Shown in pieces: positions 47,956 to 60,942 of a stretch of 64,000 bases of DNA. The DNA comes from Larix kaempferi. Taxonomy: Eukaryota; Streptophyta; Pinopsida; Pinales; Pinaceae. The notes below the pieces were generated by a model. It was not told the DNA's origin. It made no database searches and was given only the letters and a program-made list of their open reading frames with translations. The number at the start of each line of letters is the position of its first letter. Position 1 is the first letter of the stretch. A program made the position numbers and the translations under genes. The DNA lies in the NCBI GenBank assembly GCA_027924585.1, contig BSBM01000076.1, forward strand, positions 2,928,501-2,992,500, written 5' to 3'.

Positions 47956-49620
47956 TGTTATCTCACAACTTGTAGTTGCCCCTAACGATGATCCTATTCA
48001 AGACGGTAGAGGGGATAGGAAACTAAAGAGATAACCTAAGAGGGCCTCAATCCCCAAGATGGATTGGTTGTCACGCCAATTGAGGCACTCTTCGCTTCTT
48101 TCTATCCAAGCCCTAGATAGAAATGGGGGAGACCCAGATCAACTCCCAACAAGAGAGATCTAACCAAAACACTAGATCAAACCAGCAAACTAGAGTACGT
48201 AAGGTGTTAAGTATGATAAACCCTAGATCTATGGATCAAGTCACTAGGTGAGTTAAGTTTGGATCAAGAGGCTTAAAAGATGTAAATGTTGACCCAATGT
48301 GAAAGTTCAAGTGACTTATGAATATAAGAACTAGATACAGGATCCAGGAACTAGCAAATGAGAAAAAATTCTTCTACCTTGGGAAACGTGTCCAAGGTAG
48401 AAGGGTTAAGATCAAGATGAGGCTATCTAGTACCTTTAGACTGAGACTTGGTGAAGGGTATGACAATGTCTTAGCTCACAAGTCAAAAAGATGCTCAAAC
48501 AACCCAGAAACAAGGAAAAATCAAGGAGGGTGCAAGGGTAAATGACCAGTGCCTAGGGATTAGAGCCAGATGGAGTCCAACAAGGGTGACGCCCTTGAAA
48601 ACCCACTTTGGGCTAGGACTGAAGTAAAAAACCCAAAAATCTTTCGCCAATATTCCAAATTAAATGAGCCTGAGAATTTTTATAAGATTTAGCTGTTAGG
48701 GTTTGAAAGTAAATGACAGATGGGTAAGTTAAAGGAATAAAATACGTACCTTGAGAGAGTACCTAGATGATGAGAATGGATGTCGGAATGACGAGGACTA
48801 CTCCCGCAAAGATCAAATGAAGTTTTTGTGTGTTCTCTTGCTCCCACGATTTGCTCAAGTCCACAAGTGCGTCCCTCTCTTCCTTCAAACCAAGGAGATA
48901 AACTCAATCAATAAACAACAATGAGGGTAAAAGCAAGCAAGAGGTAAAATGCAAAGAATAATTCGTACAAAGACAAAACTACTCCCTAAATAAACCAGAT
49001 CTGATGAGAGAGAGAGAGAGACAAGGTGAGTCTCCCCAGCCAGTGCGCCCATCTTCCAAATCGTCCTCTCCACCTACAAGTAAAAATATGGATCGAAAAT
49101 AAGCAAGATATCCACCAAGATATTTCAATGCAATGGAAAAGTAGTTTCAATCATCATAGCCAAACATCCAACCCAATATCACAAGAATTTCTTACAAAAT
49201 GTTTTTCTATTCCAGTAGGCAAGAGCCAAAAGTCCCTCTACAATGAGGGTGGTCTCTTCTTTAAATAGGAATGAGAGAGACCAAAACCCTAACCACTTTC
49301 TAAATGAGTGGTTGAGATCAAAATATATAACAATGATAATCAACGGCTAATGTGATCCAGAAATACAATACATGGATCACTCAACATAAGGGGGACGTGT
49401 TTCCTCAATGACGTCCTAGAGGGGGACGTATGACATGACATGACTAGGAAACACAATATAATCACTTGTTGGGGGGGTCTAGAAGATATTGTCTTCACTA
49501 GACTAATGCCCCAACTACATCAAATAATACATACATCATAAAGTGATAAAAATCACTAGGACGTTTTGTCCCGAAAATACAATAAAAACCCCAAAATGAT
49601 GACCCAAAATATGTGTGGAC
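47956..49620 (-). mobile_element. LTR fragment L-G (family L, 3' part)
   Basis: The plus strand starts TGTTATCTCACAACTTG and follows the family L U5, with TATTTAAA on the minus strand at 49267-49260. Similarity ends near 49620, where a different segment starts TGTTGCTTGC. The U3 half is missing. A (GA)8 run lies at about 49006-49021. Confidence 0.75.
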
Positions 49621-50346
49621 TGTTGCTTGCTAGATTCTATGGTATCTTGGGATGTCCTCCATGATTCAAATGCCTTGCATGGAGGTACATTAGCTGTATA
49701 GGCATCAATATGGAGTAGAAGGTGAGATACACTCTACTCAGTGGCATGAGCCCAGTGGTGGCTGCACGCCGACCTTTCGGAGTGATTTGACCTTTGCATG
49801 CATGAGTTTTGCATGACCTGTCAACGATCATTAGATGCATGCAAAAGTGACTTTTGCATGCACCGAGAATTAGGGTTTTGGTAAACTTAATTCATCGGTG
49901 AGATTATATATAGAGGTAGGGGGTCCTCAGATGAGGTTGCTCAGTTGCTTTATCAGAGAATGATAGATCAGGAGTGAGGAGGGTGCACTTGTGCATGCAG
50001 GGCGACTTTCTAAGAGAGAGAGGAGCTGTTGCAGGAGTTAGGGTGGTCAGATTTGAGCTGGATCAATGACCATTAGCTCCAAAGGAACTTGGCACTCAGT
50101 TCTGTGGACTGAGATAGTTCACTGAGGTGGTTTTTGCTGAGTTTGAGAAGGACGTGTTGCTGAGAGGAGAGAGGGCGCATTACCTGAGGAGAGAAGAGCT
50201 CATTCAGAGTTTGATTGACCGATTCAGAGTCTGAGACGTTCAAGATAGCCTTGCCTCAGCATTTGAGGAAGGTTAGGGACGATCAGAGCTCAGATTTGTT
50301 GAGATCCGACACAGTACGAGCATCAGACATCCAGAGGGAAGGGCGT
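49621..50346 (+). other. Unassigned TATA-bearing, LTR-like segment, left part
   Basis: Not family X or L. It starts TGTTGCTTGC, has TATATATA at 49905-49912 and four CATGCA motifs (49797, 49838, 49857, 49994). X7 interrupts it, and it resumes at 58163. The reassembled segment would be about 0.96 kb and could end GAGGTAACA at 58399, which with the TGTT start looks like an LTR, but I see no duplication or PBS. No coding frame is recognisable. Confidence 0.4.
49905..49912 (+). promoter_or_regulatory. TATA box in unassigned segment
   Basis: ATTATATATAGAGGTAGGGG with upstream CATGCA motifs; a typical plant core promoter shape. Function inferred only. Confidence 0.45.
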
Positions 50347-53256
50347 TGTTATCCACTAAATTGCACTTAGTGGATTCCGAGTGAACCGTTGAAGTTGTGA
50401 ACATGTTCAATGTTCATCGTCAATGTTTCGAGATCCATCAGGAAAAAAAAAAATTTGCCCTTTGTAATAATTTGCATGTCCAGACCTTGCAGGGATTTTG
50501 TAATAACTTGGTCTAGCATGAGTTTTTTATGAAAGGTTTGACCTTTCTCAATGTTTGTTATCAAGGAAATACTCTAGAGTGTTTTTTTTCCTTAGGGATT
50601 ATTCATTATTGAAAAGTGACGTATAATTCCCGAGTTTTTCACTCACACTTCCAAAGCTGGAGTGTTTTTCTGATGACGAATTTTGAGAGGTTATTAAAAC
50701 CTATTGGAATGTATTTTTGTAACATGCTAGCCATCAGTATTGAGTCATATGGACATGCACTAGGTCCCTTAGGATTTTTGAGACATTCTGAAAAAATTAA
50801 TTTTTCTCAGTTTATGAGTTTTTTTAATAATTTAATTAAAAAATGAGAAAAGTGATAAAAGATGGGTTCGGAGGTGAAATTGGACATGGGGGTGCTCGTT
50901 TTCTAACCCAGATCACCCATAAAACCCCTAGGCCCACTTTTCCTTAGTATTGAGTGAATAATATTCACTTAAGTCAAATTCTCTACAAAATATTAAAAAA
51001 GTAATTTTTAATTCAAAAATAATGGATTTGGAGCAAATCCAAACTTCTATAGAAAAGGTGGGTGGTCTAGTGAGTTGGCCCATTTGACTTGGCAAAGACA
51101 TTTAAAGAAGATCTCAATCAATATTGGAGTGTTGTGAACATTGATTTGATTGGGAAGAGGTGGCAGGCATCCCATTGAATACCACTCCAAGCACCATATC
51201 AATCATGATTTGGATCCTATACTTGTCATTTGATGCCCTAAATGGCTCTCTTCTTCACAAATTCGAATTTGTGGTTGGAGAGGTGTCAAGTGGAGGTTAA
51301 AAAGTGTCAAATGGCTGGAGAAATGTGTCATTAACCTCCCCAAACCCCTCACATGTGTCAACAAGCCTTTTCCAAGTGCAATGCATTTCTCCAAGTGTCA
51401 AAGAGGATCTATCTTGGGAAATGCACCTCCCCCTCTCTCCTTTTTCTATATAAGCAAGGTCTATTGCTCCATTTTTTCCATGAATGCATAGAACCTCTGT
51501 TATTTTGTACAATATATTTTCAGACTTTGGAGGTCCATCAGGTGCATATTGTGTTGGAATGTCATACATATGAGGTGATATTGTTGCTATTTTATGCTAT
51601 TTCATGCTTTCATTGTGTAGATTTAGTCTATTGGATGTAGAAGCAAACATTTCGGTTGTAATTTGTTTGTTTATGCTTAGATATTAGGAGATTCGAATGT
51701 AATCGATTGTATTCAGTTATACTTAGATTCTTTTGGTCTCATTTTATTCTAACATACTAAGTTTCACATTGTTTTTTGCAAGTTTTGGCATTGTTTTAGC
51801 TGCAGATCCAAAGGCTCAAGGGGATTGAGAACTCGATTGTTCTTCTTGTTCTTGGGCAGCCATCTTTCTTCTATAACACTTTTTGTATTTCAGAGATCTT
51901 TCAAAGCTATTTCCAAGAGACAAGGGCATTGGAAAAACAAGTTTCATCCATCTCTCTAAAACAAACCATCTCTTTTTCAAGTTTTTTTTTATTTGCTTAA
52001 GAAGTAGATCCATTCTCATGCTTAGTATTTAGATCCATTCTTCTTTCAACATTGCAAACTTGTTTAGATCTGATATTTCAATCAAAAGTCTTATCATTCA
52101 GTAGATCTAGGCTAGATTTGAGATTTTCTATACTTTGAAAAAAATTTCAAAATTTTTCCCAGTGTAAAATTTTTCAAATTTTTTATTTTTTCATTGTCTT
52201 TCCCATCATATTTCAACACTTTTAACTTGCTGGCTTTTAGCAGGTCTGCACATAAAAGTGACTTTTTGGATTGATCAAGACCATCAAAAAAGGCTTAAAA
52301 CGAACCGGTGGACACCCAGTTTTTTGTATATTATTTTAAGCTCTTAGATCCAAGTTTAATGGACTACGAAGCATTTTATTTCAGCATTCAAATTGTAAAG
52401 GATTTAAACGAGAGCAGTGGGGTAACCAACATCCACATCCCATCCCCCTTGGGGGGATTTGTGTATTTTGTCAATTTTCGTGTGATTGAAATATTTCTAA
52501 CTCCACCTTTTCACACACTCACTTTTGAAGTGCAGGGTGTATCCTCCATTTAATTTTGCAACTTAAATCATTTGTTAATTTTTCATTTATGCAAAAGTAG
52601 AATAGAAATAAAACTGTCTTCGTTGCCACGAAGTATGCTCTCACCTTCACCCAAAGGCAATTTTGTTGATTAGTGAAGGTTGATCAGAAAGTAACGCATA
52701 AGATTGGCCATCAATATCTTTTTATTTACAAGTTTTGCATTTCAATTTCATAAGACTCTTGAACTTAGATGAAAAGCAAGTCAAGAGCGCTCTCTGTCGG
52801 AGGGTCGATGGTTACTTGCTTCTATTTGGAATAAACTATTTTCCTACACTGCGTATGCTCTACCCACCAGCAGTACCTCTGAGCTGTGGGATACCAAAAG
52901 CAGTTGGAAGCACTTTCTTAATTCTCACATTTAATTTAATCAAGTTACCTAATAAAATTAACTACCCACAACATAGTGAAAATTCGGCACTTCGAGACTA
53001 GTTTTTGGTGGGGAAGTTCTTCCTGGGGGCGTCGGGTAGCTGTACTCTAACCTTGGGGCACCGTTAGACTACATCCTTGTCTGTGTAGTGTTGAACACGC
53101 GCTCAGGGTATTGACAGTCCATCGTGTCCTTGTACAGAAGCAACAAATTCTAGATTTCCGGACATTCCTCTCTATCCCTTTATGGTATATCGAGAGTTTC
53201 CCCTTTTTTCCCCTAATCAAGATTCATTTTAATAAATTAAAATCAACCAAGAGACA

Positions 53257-56200
53257 TGTTATCACACAACTTGTAGTTGCCCCTAGTGGTATCCCATCCG
53301 AGACGGTAGAGGAGATAGGCAACTAAAGAGGTGACCCAAGAGATGCCACGGTTCCCAATGCAAGGTGGGAGTCACGTCAACCGAGGCACTCTTCGCTTTA
53401 GGTCAAGGTGTAACTAGACCAAGGGGGAGACCCTATACCCAATCACGGTTGATTGTACCCAAACAAAGGTTTCTAAGGGTAAGTAAATGAGGAATTGCGG
53501 AAACCAATGCAAGGCTAAATGGACCTAAGAGTTGAGGTATGGTTGAAGGTGGTGTAATGGATTATTAGTGTTTCAACCTATGTATGGTTTAGGCCACATG
53601 ATGGGGTATGATGACTAGGTATAGTACCATGTGTTTACACAAGTGGGTCTTGTTTTCTTGGGAAGTGTGAAATGGTTCTAGGTGGGCCCACAAGGTGAAG
53701 TTAAGTGTGAAGTTGGTACTATAGGTTGGATAAAGGCTAGATCTATGAATCTAGGTTGATTCTAGGACTACCCACATACTAGATCTAGGGTTTTGACACA
53801 AATTCCAAGGAGTGCGACTTGCTTAGTGGTGGACTAGTGCCTTGTTTGATGGGCTAATGGGGTCAAAAAGTGTGTCAAAGAGTAGATCGGGACACCTAGA
53901 AGCCAAATCAAGTGGGCTAAATGAGATCTAATGGTTGGATTTTGCTAGATCTAGGTTTTTCAAGTAATAACCCTAAGTGGACCACAATCCCTTGAAACAA
54001 GGAATGCTACCCCCAAGGCGGATCGTGACAAAAAGACAGTCTAGACCTAGGTTTCAAGGTATGGGCATTCCAAATCCACGAAAATCTCAAACACCCACCT
54101 CCTCAAAGTGGGCAAACTCACTCACCCAAGGGAGTGCGACTTTGCTCAAGGAGGGCTAAAATGAGGGTTTGGTGGACCAAATCAAGTCCAATGGCCACCA
54201 AACTATAGATCCAAGATGCTAGTACCCCGATCTATGCATGTCCAAAAAATCAAGTCAATCCAAGGGCTAGATCTTTAGTAGATCTGAGTTTTGAGGTGCC
54301 AATAAATTCAAAAGGGGGTTTTAATCCCTTAAAACATGAAGAGATGTCCACAAGGTAGAATTCACCAAAGTAAGAATCTGGGGGTAGGTTATCAAGTGTC
54401 TAGATTGCAAATCAAGTGGGATCTCACCTACCTATGTGCTAGATCTAACCAAACAAGCCTCTTACTAGGAAGTGCGATTTGGGTTCAAGAGGGCTTTTTG
54501 CCTTGAAAAGTGTGTTAATTTTAAGCCAATCACCACCAAACTATAGATCCAACTAGGGGTGGATGCTATAGAGGTGGGTTTTCAAGATCTTCTCAAAAGC
54601 AAGGCTAGATCTAAGTAGATTTAAGAAATACCAAAGTTGGGGTTTTAATGAATTAGGGTTTTATGACCAATGAAGATAGAATGGATGAAAGAGGCACATA
54701 CCTTGTAGATCTTACCTCAATTGCTTATGGCCACCTTGCAAATTGATAGCATTCTCCTATGTGTATATTCAAGAGTGAGATCCAAGAGCTCCAACCAAAA
54801 CGTCCTTCTCCAATATAGCCAAATCGTCCTCCTCCTACAAGACAAGATCAAAGAAACAAGTCAAGCAAGATGATTATGAAAATGGTAGAAAGATGTAATA
54901 GAAAGCATCAACTATGTCACGAAGATACAATAATGATACCCCCTGTCACAAGATCAACCCAAGAGAGAATATGTGGATCCCTCCAACAATAACCCTCATG
55001 AAGTCGCCCTCCTCTCCACCAATTCGACTTTCCTGTCAAAAGATTAGAAGAAGCACCAAAATCCACAATGATACATAGAAGAGATACTGTATATTCAATA
55101 TGCAAGAGAATCCACAATGCAAGAGAGATGTGCTCCACAAAAAATCTTCTATTCCAATATTCCAGAGCTCCAAAGGTCAGCTTCACAATGGGGGGTCTCC
55201 TCCTTATATAGGATAATAAAGACCAAAACCCTATACCACTCTACAATACTACATCAAATGAGTGGTTGAGATTAAAAGATCTCATCATACAATCAATGGC
55301 TAAGATGACCCATAACAATATATCACATGGATCACTCAACATAACAATAGCGCCACCACTAAATGGTACAATAAGAGGGTGACGTCATCCACTAGAGAAA
55401 CATAAGTACCAAAATCCACCTCATGGTGACTAGGACATGACAATATAAGCTCATGGTGGGGCTAGGAGGCATCAATCCTTACTAGCTCATCCCCAAGGCA
55501 CAATAAAATAATAAAATATGTCCAATATAATGTAAATGACCAAAACTGTCCTCAGAATCCATGACAGTCAAGCAGTAAATGTCCTCCTGTGATCAATCTG
55601 GGAATACCCACATGGTGAAAACTGACTGGAAGGTAGTGATGCCACCCTGGAAGACCTCTGTGAAGACCAAATGCCAAAACCTTGCCTCAATTGCCCAAAT
55701 CGATTTCCTCAGTGACCACTTTATCCCATTTTTTAACTGCCTCGGGAACTGTGAAAGTGCCAAAACTGCCTCCTAGGTTGCTAGCGCTGTCCATCTGAGC
55801 CCACCAGGCTCTCCAGAAGGGGGGGTAAATGGTAAAAACAAGTGGCTGGACCACCCCCTCCATCATCAGCGCCCTAGGTGAACTGGCCCCTCGAGGCCCC
55901 TGCTGCTCAGGCTGGGAAATCAGCCCCAAATCTGGTCAACAAGTGTAAAACTGCATCAATCACTATCAGAAGTGCCCGGAACTGAAAGATAAGTGTCTCA
56001 ATGGATCCAGAAGACCCAAATCCACTAGGAATGTGTACTCATACACCCTGGGTTGCCCTAATGGGCCAGCTGTAGGGTCCACCATATATGGACAATGTAT
56101 AATCTGCTGATCTGAAGTAGTAATAAACCTGCTGAACTGGATCAAACATCATCTGCATCATATTTCCATCATATGATATCATCATCAAACATGTGGGCCC

Positions 56201-57722
56201 ATCAATCATCATCAATAATCATCAATACATGGTCCACATCATCACGGATCCCAAGAATATACAACCAAGGATAAATCACATCAGTAGACTAAGACAATGC
56301 TTCTCTAATCATTCTCACAGCTAAGCTCAAAGTATAACATCCATTCAGTGGCATTAATTAAGTTAGCATATTCCATTGTTATATAAAATTACTTGCACAA
56401 TAGTTCAAATGACAAACTCACCCATTGGACATGGTCAAACTGCTAGTGAAGGATGAAGGCTAGGAACAAGGTTGGGCCAAGGGGTTGACTTGTATAACTT
56501 AACTCAAAAATACTTTGGACTTGGAGAAGGGGGAAGCTACAAACTCTGTGCTGGACAAAAGAACACGGGGGATGGCTGTGCCTCACAAATGGATAAGTTG
56601 TTTAGAGAGTGCTTATTCAACTTAGGCATCATGTCTACATCAAGTTGATCCAGGTTCATTAGGATCATTCAATTTTATTTCATGGCCTTTTTGGCCTACA
56701 TAACCCTTCGGATTTCAGATGTGCTGAGAAGCACAACTAGTTGCAGCTTGCATCCAGGGCATGTTTTTCCAATACATACAAGGTCAGCAATTGTTTAGAT
56801 AAAGCTTTTAAGAACCATTGCTTTTTGGACCTTTCTTATACTCTTCGAGGAGTATTTTTAGCTGTTCATCGCTCTTGCCCTTTTTTGTTTCCATGGGCGA
56901 ATTTATAATTTTCCATAGGTAGAACATGAGCTTTCAGTTTTAGCCAACAACATCTCAAGTGACTAGGGGGAGTTCGAGCCAATGCCAAACATCGGGACAA
57001 CCGACCAGAATGATTTAGGCCTACAATCCAACTCACCAAAGGCAAGTTTTGTCACCAACTCAGAGCCGAGACACTGAATAAACAGGGATGCGGTCCAAAC
57101 ACAGAGGTAGAAAAATGGGGAAGTCCTCGGTATCAGAAAGTCAAATGAGACAAGTCAGGGTTTAAAGTCAAACAGGAAGGTCATGTATGGATGGAGTCAA
57201 GTGAATATGGAGCCTACACTAGCAGACAACTGGTGTCGGGAAAGACCATATCTATGTAAGGTGAAAAACCAGTGGGTTTTGTTAAATGACCTAAATGTGC
57301 AAGCAATTGTCCATTTTATGATTTACAGTTCATTTTAAACAGTTTGCCACATCAGGAATAATATACCAAGCAGATGCTGTAAACATGACTAAATCAACAA
57401 GATAATAATCCACAGTCAGTGATAACATATCCATAGATCATATAACATCATCATAATAATCATCATGTACCATCTGAAACACTGCTGCAATACATATCTA
57501 AGCACTGAACTGAAACTGTATGGGATAAAGGGTCACATCGGTCATCAAATCTGAACTCTCAAGGCTCATCCTTGACACAAGGTCATACGTAAATCTGAAT
57601 AATGTACTGCTGGTCATGAGTGATCCAAAATATATGGCCATGCTCTAGAATAATGGAAGCTCTGAAATGTGCAGATATCTGCTAAGCAAGAATAGTAGCC
57701 CTGCTGCTATGGTGTGATAACA
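53257..57722 (-). mobile_element. Solo LTR L-K (family L), nested in X7
   Basis: The plus strand runs TGTTATCACACAACTTG...GGTGTGATAACA, 4466 bp, with exact duplications AGACA (53252-53256 and 57723-57727). The minus strand is the LTR sense, with TATATAA at 55210-55204 before GGAGGAGACCCCCC. U5 units start at about 53811, 54134 and 54472. No coding content. Confidence 0.87.
55204..55210 (-). promoter_or_regulatory. L-K LTR TATA box
   Basis: Minus-strand CCTATATAAGGAGGAG, the strongest TATA match in family L here; L-C has the same at 34200-34194. Confidence 0.6.
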
Positions 57723-58162
57723 AGACAATTGCACAACATTTTACTTTTCCAGCATTTACAAATTTCGCACTGTGTTTTGACTCCATAAGGCACTGGTCCT
57801 TGCACTTTTCATTTGCTTTACATCAATCAAGTATTTGTGCATCTTTATATTTCACAGTGATTTATTTAAGTTTATGCTGGTGAAATCTTTTCTTAAACTA
57901 TTGTTGCAATTAAAATCTTGAACCTTTAATCAAAAACTCCCAAAAACATTAATAAACAACCCATCACTTAACTGGAAGACCCTAACAACCTTAGTAACTT
58001 TCCATAGGGACTACCCCCCTTGGATTTCATTGGGAATTTTGCCTAAACGGAGGAGTCAAGAACCAAGTGACATACTTGACTCGAGACTTGCCACCAATGG
58101 TACACCGAGCGGCAACATAGGTTTCTGCTGCGACAAAGACGGTGTGTAATCCGACGGCAATA

Positions 58163-58402
58163 GGCGCATTTCTCCATGCAGAGCAGTTCGCATTCCTTCA
58201 GTTGAGTAGTTGGTTGTCTTCCAGAGCAGAGCAAATCAGAGCAGTGTGATAGAGAGAGGCAGATCAGTCAGGGGCACCTGCAGAGATTCTTAGATCCAAT
58301 TTGATAGTTAGGGCACATTCTTCTAGTGCATGCATCAACTGATGCATGCAAGTCTAGAGTTTGTCCTGTTCAGAGGATTGAGTTACTGCTGAGGTAACAC
58401 TG
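58163..58402 (+). other. Unassigned LTR-like segment, right part
   Basis: Continuation of 49621-50346 after X7. Contains two more CATGCA motifs (58329, 58345), the first as a TGCATGCATC...GATGCATGCA inverted pair. It ends GAGGTAACACTG against the X8 start. Rich in GCAGAG/CAGAG phrases; no gene seen. Confidence 0.4.
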
Positions 58403-59914
58403 TGTTACCAACTGAGTTGCACTACAGTTGGACTTCAGTGAGCCGCCAGTATTGCACATTTACTTGTGCCTTTTTCAGAGTTCAGAAGTTCCAAGTTTGG
58501 CCTTTTCAGGGCCCATTTGTCAGTTTTTTGTAGTACATGACTGTGCCCCACGGGGTTTGTAATAAGCGTACTAGCATGGTGGTCTTTGAGTGACTCGGTT
58601 CCTTAGGACCTGACAACCAAAGAAGGTATTCCAAGGAGTTTTTTCCCTTGTCGATTATGCCTTGCCTTTAGCCGAGTATAATCGATGAGGTTTTCTCCTG
58701 CTCCTCCAAAGCTGGAATGCCCAAAGTGGGGGTTAGGCCTTAGGGGATTATTAGAGCCCATTTTGTAATATGTATGAACATGCTAGACGCTAGAATTTCA
58801 TCGTTTTGTCATGTACTAGGTTCCCCTGAAGTTTCAGTCGATTCCGAGAAAAAATATTTTTCCGCTTTTTTAAGCCATTTTTTAATGGTTTAATTAAAAA
58901 ATTTCAAAAGGTGATAAAAGTCTTATCCGGAGTCGGAATTTGACGCAGGGATGCTCATTTTCAAGCTCAGAGCACCCTCTTTACCCCGGTACCCAGTTTT
59001 CCTACATTTCGGGTGACCAGGAACCCCCGTGGAGCAGTTTTGTCTATCAGAGCTATAAAGTGGCATTTTAATGCTAAAAGTGCATCAAATTGCACCTTGG
59101 TCAAAAGTCAAAGTTATAAAAAGTTTGAATAATGCACATGCCAATTGAGGTGGCATGACATCACATAAGGTGAGCGACTTAGCTAAAGTATCAAGGCATA
59201 TAATTTTGGACCGATTTAATGGGTGAAGCACTAAATTATAAATCCGTACGGCCTCATCATTCACGTGGGCCATCCATCCACGCTTGAGCAATTAGATGTG
59301 GCATTTATCATTTGATTGGCCGAATTAATAATGCATGGTTAAAGCATATATTATAACTTGGTTTTAAAAGTGAGATTCGTTTTAACTTATGCGCCCTCAT
59401 CCCATCACGTGGACCTCTACCCTCACGGCTGTACGGATCCATGGTTGGGCAAATTGGTTGTGAGGTGGCCCACATCATATGACATGGCATAATACCATGA
59501 GGAGGGGCGAATACTTCATGGTCAACTCTCAAATTTTAAAAGTTTAAACATTTGTTTCATTTCCATACTACGGCCTCATCATTCACGTGGGCCATTCACG
59601 ACCGTACGGATTTCATGTTATAAGTTCGAAGGAGTGGGGGCGGCTACCATGAGGAGGTGGCACCACCCATGTGGTAGCTTTCTATTGTTGAAAGCCCAAT
59701 AAAACATAAAGCTCTCAAGTATGGAAACATCCAACGACTTGCCACATGCTCTCCTCTTGCCTCACGCATGAGCTACTTCAACAGGGCAGCTTCCATGCTA
59801 TGTTGTTTTTCTTTGATGATGAGGCACAACTCCATTGGATGAGAGCTTTGTTTGCTCTACAAGTTAGGAGATTTGTCTCTTAGGGTTTTGCGCCCTAGCT
59901 CACTTGTCATTTTC

Positions 59915-60009
59915 TATAAATTGAGGAGCTTAGCTCCATTGTAGAGGATCTGGAAGGTGGAACCTCTGCACATTTCTATTTGTAATATTTTTATTTTTGA
60001 GTTAATAAA
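59915..60009 (+). promoter_or_regulatory. X8 LTR core promoter and poly(A) signal
   Basis: TCTATAAATTGAGG (TATAAA 59915-59920), then the inverted repeat GGAGCTTAGCTCC around the likely transcription start, then AATAAA at 60004-60009. Confidence 0.65.
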
Positions 60010-60923
60010 GAGAAGGCTTTGGAGGCTAATCTGATTTGGTGATTGTCTTGGATTGGATCCACATGCATGAATGAGGTAAACTGTACTTATGTTCCATTGA
60101 TTAATATTGTTGGGATTGCATTTCTTGGGTAAAGAAGTTATCTTCTTATAGATCTGTAAGTAACTCTTTATAGGCTGCTTACATATGTAAATGATATCAT
60201 GATGCAAAGAATGATGGTGTTTCTTGCTTGAAATTCATTTTTCTATTGTTTTATGGTTTATTGTTATACAAATGCTCTTAATCCCCTTGTTAGTTCTTGG
60301 TAGCTATTTACAGGTAGCCCAAGTTGGAGAGCACAAAGAACTTGCTTGATCTTGTCTTCATTTCAACATTGTCGATCGAAGTGTAGATCTTATCGGTGCA
60401 TCAAGGAGTTTGACTCCACAACCCTTCTCTTCAAAAGCACTCAAACCCCATGGGTTCATCTTTCTAGATCTCCCTTTTTTTAAATCTATCTCGGTTACTG
60501 TCCTATTTTCTTGCTTCAAAGTTCATTTGATTAATAGATCCAAGCAAGTAGCAATCTAAAGAGTCTAATAGCTTCATTTTTATTCAGTTCTAGGTTGCTA
60601 GCTAAGTTAGAAATTTTTACAATTTTTGTAGCAACGTCAAAGACACTTTTTAAGTGTTTCTTGGCATTTTTAAGACTAATTTAGTTCGCTGGTTTTTTTT
60701 TTGTCTTTTAGCAGGTCCGAGCTTTTTCAAGCTCAAAATCTGAGATTTGGAGGTGTCCGTAACCATCCGGGGAGCTAGTTTTACCTCCCTTACATCATTA
60801 TAAACATTGTAAACTGACTTGTTCCCTAACGATAAAGGGCAAGCAGTATTTCTCTTAAAGTTTCCAAGTTGTAATCAAAAAAAAATAAAAAGAGCACAGC
60901 AGGCAATTCCAGCGCCTGAACCC

Positions 60924-60942
60924 AATCCCCCCAGGGGGGATT
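60924..60942 (+). other. X8 leader hairpin 1 (CCCCCC/GGGGGG stem)
   Basis: AATCCCCCCAGGGGGGATT, in the predicted U5 at the place held by CTTCCCCATTTGGGGAAG in X2 and X3. Both forms pair perfectly. Confidence 0.65.

Larger units (their letters stand above)
50347..58162 (+). mobile_element. Solo LTR X7 (family X), interrupted by L-K
   Basis: Starts TGTTATCCACTAAATTG at 50347 and resumes at 57728 after L-K, ending ...GACGGCAATA at 58162 (final CA changed to TA). Flanking GGCGT (50342-50346) and GGCGC (58163-58167) match at 4 of 5. Without L-K it is about 3.35 kb. It is more diverged than X1-X3. Hairpins: 52442-52458 (CCCC/GGGG), 52749-52803 (compound, single copy), 52863-52890 (diverged stem at the GAAA-hairpin site), 58030-58049 (bulged-A hairpin with a G-U pair). 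Confidence 0.78.
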
